A stretch of DNA of 64,000 bases from Variovorax sp. J22G73 (GTDB taxonomy: Bacteria > Pseudomonadota > Gammaproteobacteria > Burkholderiales > Burkholderiaceae_C): assembly GCF_030317035.1 (NCBI RefSeq), contig NZ_JASZYK010000022.1:34334-98333 (forward strand), read 5' to 3'. Within the stretch, counting starts at the first letter, position 1; each line of letters opens with the position of its first letter. The translations under genes and the position numbers were made by a program. The notes under the pieces are model-generated. The model was not told where the DNA came from and did no database searches. It saw nothing but the letters and a program-made list of their open reading frames with translations. This document shows, piece by piece, positions 61,194-64,000 of this stretch.

Positions 61194-61693
61194 GGTATCT
61201 GCCAATTATATACCTGTTCCATAAAGCACTGTAGTCGTCCTCCGGCGCGACGATCGATACGCTGTGGGCGGAATGCTTGCGGCTAGCACCCAGCCGAGAG
61301 ACAGCACATAGAGGCTTGCTCTCTCTCCACCCGCATCTCGCTGTGCTCGCATGTATCTGGGCAAACAGCTTGATGCGCTTCGAACTGAACATTGGACTGG
61401 CGCGCACACGAAGTGCGCCGCCTGAGGATCGCGACTTTGAGCAAGACTGGGCCAACGTACTTCGTTGGCACCAGTGTTGCGGCATCAGGCGGAGAAGAAA
61501 AGACTTTCAAAGACCGAAAGACAGATTCCGAGCGACGCGAAGGTGGCGCGCATGGCTCACGACAATTATCTTGAGCAGCCGCTCAAAGTAGCTGACGCCG
61601 GGCACGCGCCAGAAGGCCACAGTGAAGAGCAACGCGCGTTGTGGACTGAACCCGCTGCAGGGGGCGATGCCTCAGCTCCCTGTAGGCTTGACG
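61194..61693. other. Intergenic stretch with a repeat shared with 18 kb
   Basis: It carries the 27-base repeat at 61578-61604 and no recognised gene. Confidence 0.4.
61578..61604. repeat. Short repeat shared with 18198-18225
   Basis: GCCGCTCAAAGTAGCTGACG differs from the copy near 18.2 kb by one base, and CC and GGGCA follow in both. It sits about 90 bases from the end of an integrase relic. Confidence 0.6.
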
Positions 61694-62200
61694 CTACTCA
61701 CTGCCCATTAGATTGCCAGCCTCACTGTCCATCATGTTGCCCACACTCCGATGCCCAGTCATCTTCATCGCATCGGCCATCAGCGTCTTCTGGCGTCCGA
61801 CCTCAGTCACGAAGCCTGACGGCAGGTAGTGCGCAGAAAACTGACCCCGCAGCCCTGACTGCGCGCACCGCTCCTTCACAATCTTCCGAATTGCCTTGGG
61901 ATCCAGCGCGTCGCCAGTTACTTTTCCAACCTTCAGCACGCGCCGGAAGATCGGTCCCTCCGTGACCTTCGCCACGAAAGCCAGGCGTCGAGTGCGGCCG
62001 CCGCCAACCCCTTAATGGGTTTCTCATCGTCGTACGTGCCGTCCTGGTTGATCTTGGACCGACCTAGGCTGTACGTGTAGCCCTTGGAGACCTTGCGCAG
62101 GATCTCCATCACCGCGCCGGCGATTTCAGACTGCCGTCGCCCGCCGCTTGAGAGCCTCCTGAAAAGCCGGGGCGCTTCATTTCTTCGAACTGGCTTATTG
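61694..62200 (-). pseudogene. Tyrosine recombinase (phage integrase) relic
   Basis: A first frame reads EKPIKGLAAAALDAWL and a second GPIFRRVLKVGKVTGDALDP, RKIVKERCAQSGLRGQFSAH and MKMTGHRSVGNMM. This is the C-terminal catalytic part of a tyrosine recombinase, broken by a frameshift. The Arg of the H-x-L-R motif is replaced (HYLPSGF), and the final Tyr is absent. It is inactive. Confidence 0.82.
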
Positions 62201-62520
62201 CACACGCTTTAACTTCGCTGTACAGGATGCCACCCCTCGGGGGCACCACGCTTGACTTCGTGCCAGCACTGCCAACCGTCGTGCCAGCCTGTTCACCACC
62301 GCCGCATCGTGATGAAGTGTCGTCAATACATGCGGCAGCGCCCCCGTCTCTGTACGGCCCTTACCTTAACTCTGCCAGATGCGAATCCAAAAGAAAAGGC
62401 ATAAAGTGGCCTCAGATCGGCCGATAGAGGTCGCATTTTTCAGCGACTATAAATGCAGAGCACTAAAAGCCACAGCCGACTTGAAAAAAAGCTGACGAGG
62501 GAATTTGCAAATATCAGACC
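62201..62520. other. Intergenic stretch, nothing recognised
   Basis: The sequence becomes AT-richer toward 62400-62520 just before the next gene, which suggests its promoter. No other feature was seen. Confidence 0.4.
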
Positions 62521-62784
62521 ATGAAATCAACAGCGATAGCCCAACCCTCTGAACCCATACCAGTGGAGCCTAATCTGATAAAGAGCGTGTTTGTATTGGA
62601 AGATGGTCAGGAGGTGAGTGAGGATGATTATTGGAAAGGGCGAGTGACAAATTTTTCGCCTATTCACTCGCACAAAATGCTCTTTCGACGACTGGAGCCA
62701 GCAAGTCTCGACAAGGCGATTCGAGTAAAGTGTGGCCTGAGCGACGATGAACCGATTTGGCTTGAAGCTAGTGCACCCGATTAA
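62521..62784 (+). CDS. Hypothetical protein, 87 residues
   Basis: The protein begins MKSTAIAQPSEPIPVEPNLI and has a beta-like middle, KSVFVLEDGQEVSEDDYWKG, then an acidic end CGLSDDEPIWLEASAPD. Its codon use and GC content are lower than those of its neighbours, suggesting transfer. No family is recognised. It is a single gene in an integrase-rich accessory region. Confidence 0.55.
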   Translation: MKSTAIAQPSEPIPVEPNLIKSVFVLEDGQEVSEDDYWKGRVTNFSPIHSHKMLFRRLEPASLDKAIRVKCGLSDDEPIWLEASAPD

Positions 62785-63762
62785 TAGGCTTCCGCGTGAT
62801 GAGCGGGAAGTTCAGTGAACCTTTTTGACTGGAGCTTTCTCGTGCCGGCTCAAAAGCACCTTGGCAAGGTGGAAGATGAAACCGGTGGGTAATCGGCCAG
62901 TGGAAGCACTCTCAAGAATGCTGCGTCAGGCATGGACAATGCTGTCCGCCTAAGTTAAGCGGGCAGCAGAATGCACCTCGATCCGAGCAAGGGCGCCGCC
63001 ACAGCTCAGCCTCAGGCTGAAGTCATGGCAGCGTGTACTGAGCGTGGGGGCGTCGACTGGCAAATTTTTCGTCCTGCTCATCGTCGAAGCCGAGCGGCGC
63101 AGCCGTTTCCTCAATTCGTTGCCGTGAGCGAACCGCTGTGCTGGGCTTCAATGCTTCGATAATTCGCGAGCGTGCTCCTCATCTAGTGAGCGTGCTATTC
63201 GGAATCGCCGTGCTTGGTACTCGTGGCGCGCGGCATACCATGTCATTCAGCGTTTGCGCCCCTGTGGCACGCTTCGTGAAGGGCCAGCGCTTGAGGCGGC
63301 CGTCGACCCTGGTTCCCCGCTTGGACATGAGACGCACCGGAGAGATTGGAAATTGCTCTCCGCTCAGCGCCGCCGGCGTGGCTGATCCATTCGGTCGACT
63401 GAGTGAGATTTCAACGCCTGCTGGCCGCACTCTACTGGCCTCGCACCGGCGTCAGGGATTCAAGCCATGCGGTGATGAGATATTCGCGAACCTTGGCTGC
63501 CACCTGCCAGGCACGACCATGGGCTACGCGCCGAGCAGTTCCTTACGGCACACCTCCCTGCAACTCCTCCATACGATTACCTGGGGCTGCTGGTCCTGCC
63601 TTGCGGGGACAGGACGGTAGTGCCGTTGCCGTCACTGGCTGCCCGCGCAAGACGACGATATACAGCGGCACAAAAAGTGCATGCCCGTCCTCGATTTCGT
63701 CCAAGTCTTGCATGGTCAAACGCGCCACGTTGCGCGCTTGACCTGGAGACGCTTGCTGCGAG
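62785..63762. other. Long stretch without a supported gene
   Basis: Short frames on both strands (for example 63543-63728 minus, with ARLTMQDLDEIEDGHALFVP) may be parts of old mobile genes, but none has a clear family. No repeats or RNA genes were seen. Confidence 0.4.
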
Positions 63763-63905
63763 TCAACGAATACGATCGCCGGCGTCGGTGCCTAAAAGGT
63801 TGGCAACGTGTGACTGGGTGCCAGCCTGGCTGTGGTAGTAGCCCAAAACGGTCGCAACGTCGGTGTGCCCCGTCATCGCCATGGTGTCTGCCTGTTGATT
63901 GCCAC
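63763..63905 (-). pseudogene. Second tyrosine recombinase C-terminal fragment
   Basis: The frame reads QQADTMAMTGHTDVATVLGY, with a further Tyr and a His, then AGTQSHVANLLGTDAGDRIR before a stop. It holds the catalytic His and Tyr neighbourhood of an integrase, but the first part is gone. The DNA differs from the relic at 61.7-62.2 kb, so it is a different element. Confidence 0.75.
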
Positions 63906-63907
63906 CG

Positions 63908-64000
63908 AAAATTGACCCTCTAAACGCAGTAAGGGGGTGCGGACGAAAACTTGGACTACCAGGAGGTAGTTCGTGTATTCCTACGAAGATCGGATTCGAG
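63908..64000 (+). mobile_element. Left end of an IS3-family element entering at the window edge
   Basis: The sequence up to the ORF, containing GTGCGGACGAAAACTTGGAC, resembles the terminus and leader of IS3-type elements. The element continues beyond the window, so boundaries are approximate. Confidence 0.6.
63973..64000 (+). CDS. IS3-family transposase OrfA, start only
   Basis: GTG follows AGGAGG by six bases. The nine visible residues, beginning MYSYEDRIR, match the start of IS3-family OrfA proteins of the YSYEDRIRAV type. The rest lies outside the window. Confidence 0.7.

Overview
The window looks chromosomal, from a GC-rich betaproteobacterium, most likely a Comamonadaceae member of the Variovorax type. 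I judge this from protein flavour, from the relics of IS256, IS21 and IS3 (IS407 group) elements, and from the density of small stress-protein genes. That is an inference: no rRNA or housekeeping locus is present to fix the taxon. I found no tRNA, rRNA or CRISPR array.

Layout. 0-3.5 kb: the end of an aldehyde dehydrogenase gene, a lipoprotein glycoside hydrolase and an XRE-type regulator. 3.7-12.8 kb: a bacterial non-homologous end-joining (NHEJ) region (DUF3606 protein, LigD, Ku, and a MerR-TPR regulator overlapping ku) followed by a three-gene YqjD/YqjE/YqjK-like envelope operon. 13-19.2 kb: small secreted proteins, an L,D-transpeptidase, a ferritin-like DUF892 protein, a glycine-zipper stress protein, a nucleoside deoxyribosyltransferase, and relics of IS256, IS21 and a MerR regulator. 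19.8-20.6 kb: a compact three-gene operon ending in a BLUF blue-light sensor. 21.2-25.1 kb: a three-subunit molybdenum hydroxylase operon (PaoABC type). 25.4-31.5 kb: glyoxalase-fold, SDR, YoaK and LprI-like genes, gene relics, and an OmpR-type response regulator followed by a second BLUF protein. 31.7-35.5 kb: a YqcI/YcgG plus DUF1989 pair, decayed duplicates, a hemerythrin protein and a DUF2243 protein. 35.8-46.4 kb: a CheB-CheR-PAS hybrid histidine kinase, and two convergent cyclic-di-GMP proteins whose domains are degenerate in opposite ways. 46.8-50.1 kb: an L,D-transpeptidase, an M23 peptidase and a DUF2252 protein. 50.4-64 kb: accessory DNA with an internally deleted dnaE2 under a LexA box, an H-NS protein, a complete IS407-group element, a KfrA-like protein, a broken MocR regulator with an operator array, an AAA-type ATPase, two integrase relics and an incoming IS3-family element.

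Themes. Many genes fit survival of DNA damage, oxidation, light and envelope stress (NHEJ, ferritin-like and hemerythrin proteins, BLUF sensors, L,D-transpeptidases, SOS-controlled dnaE2). Several genes occur twice, once near 4-20 kb and once near 28-34 kb, and usually one copy is intact while the other is decayed. The strongest candidates for something undescribed are the BLUF three-gene operon, the response regulator-BLUF pair, and the complementary c-di-GMP protein pair.
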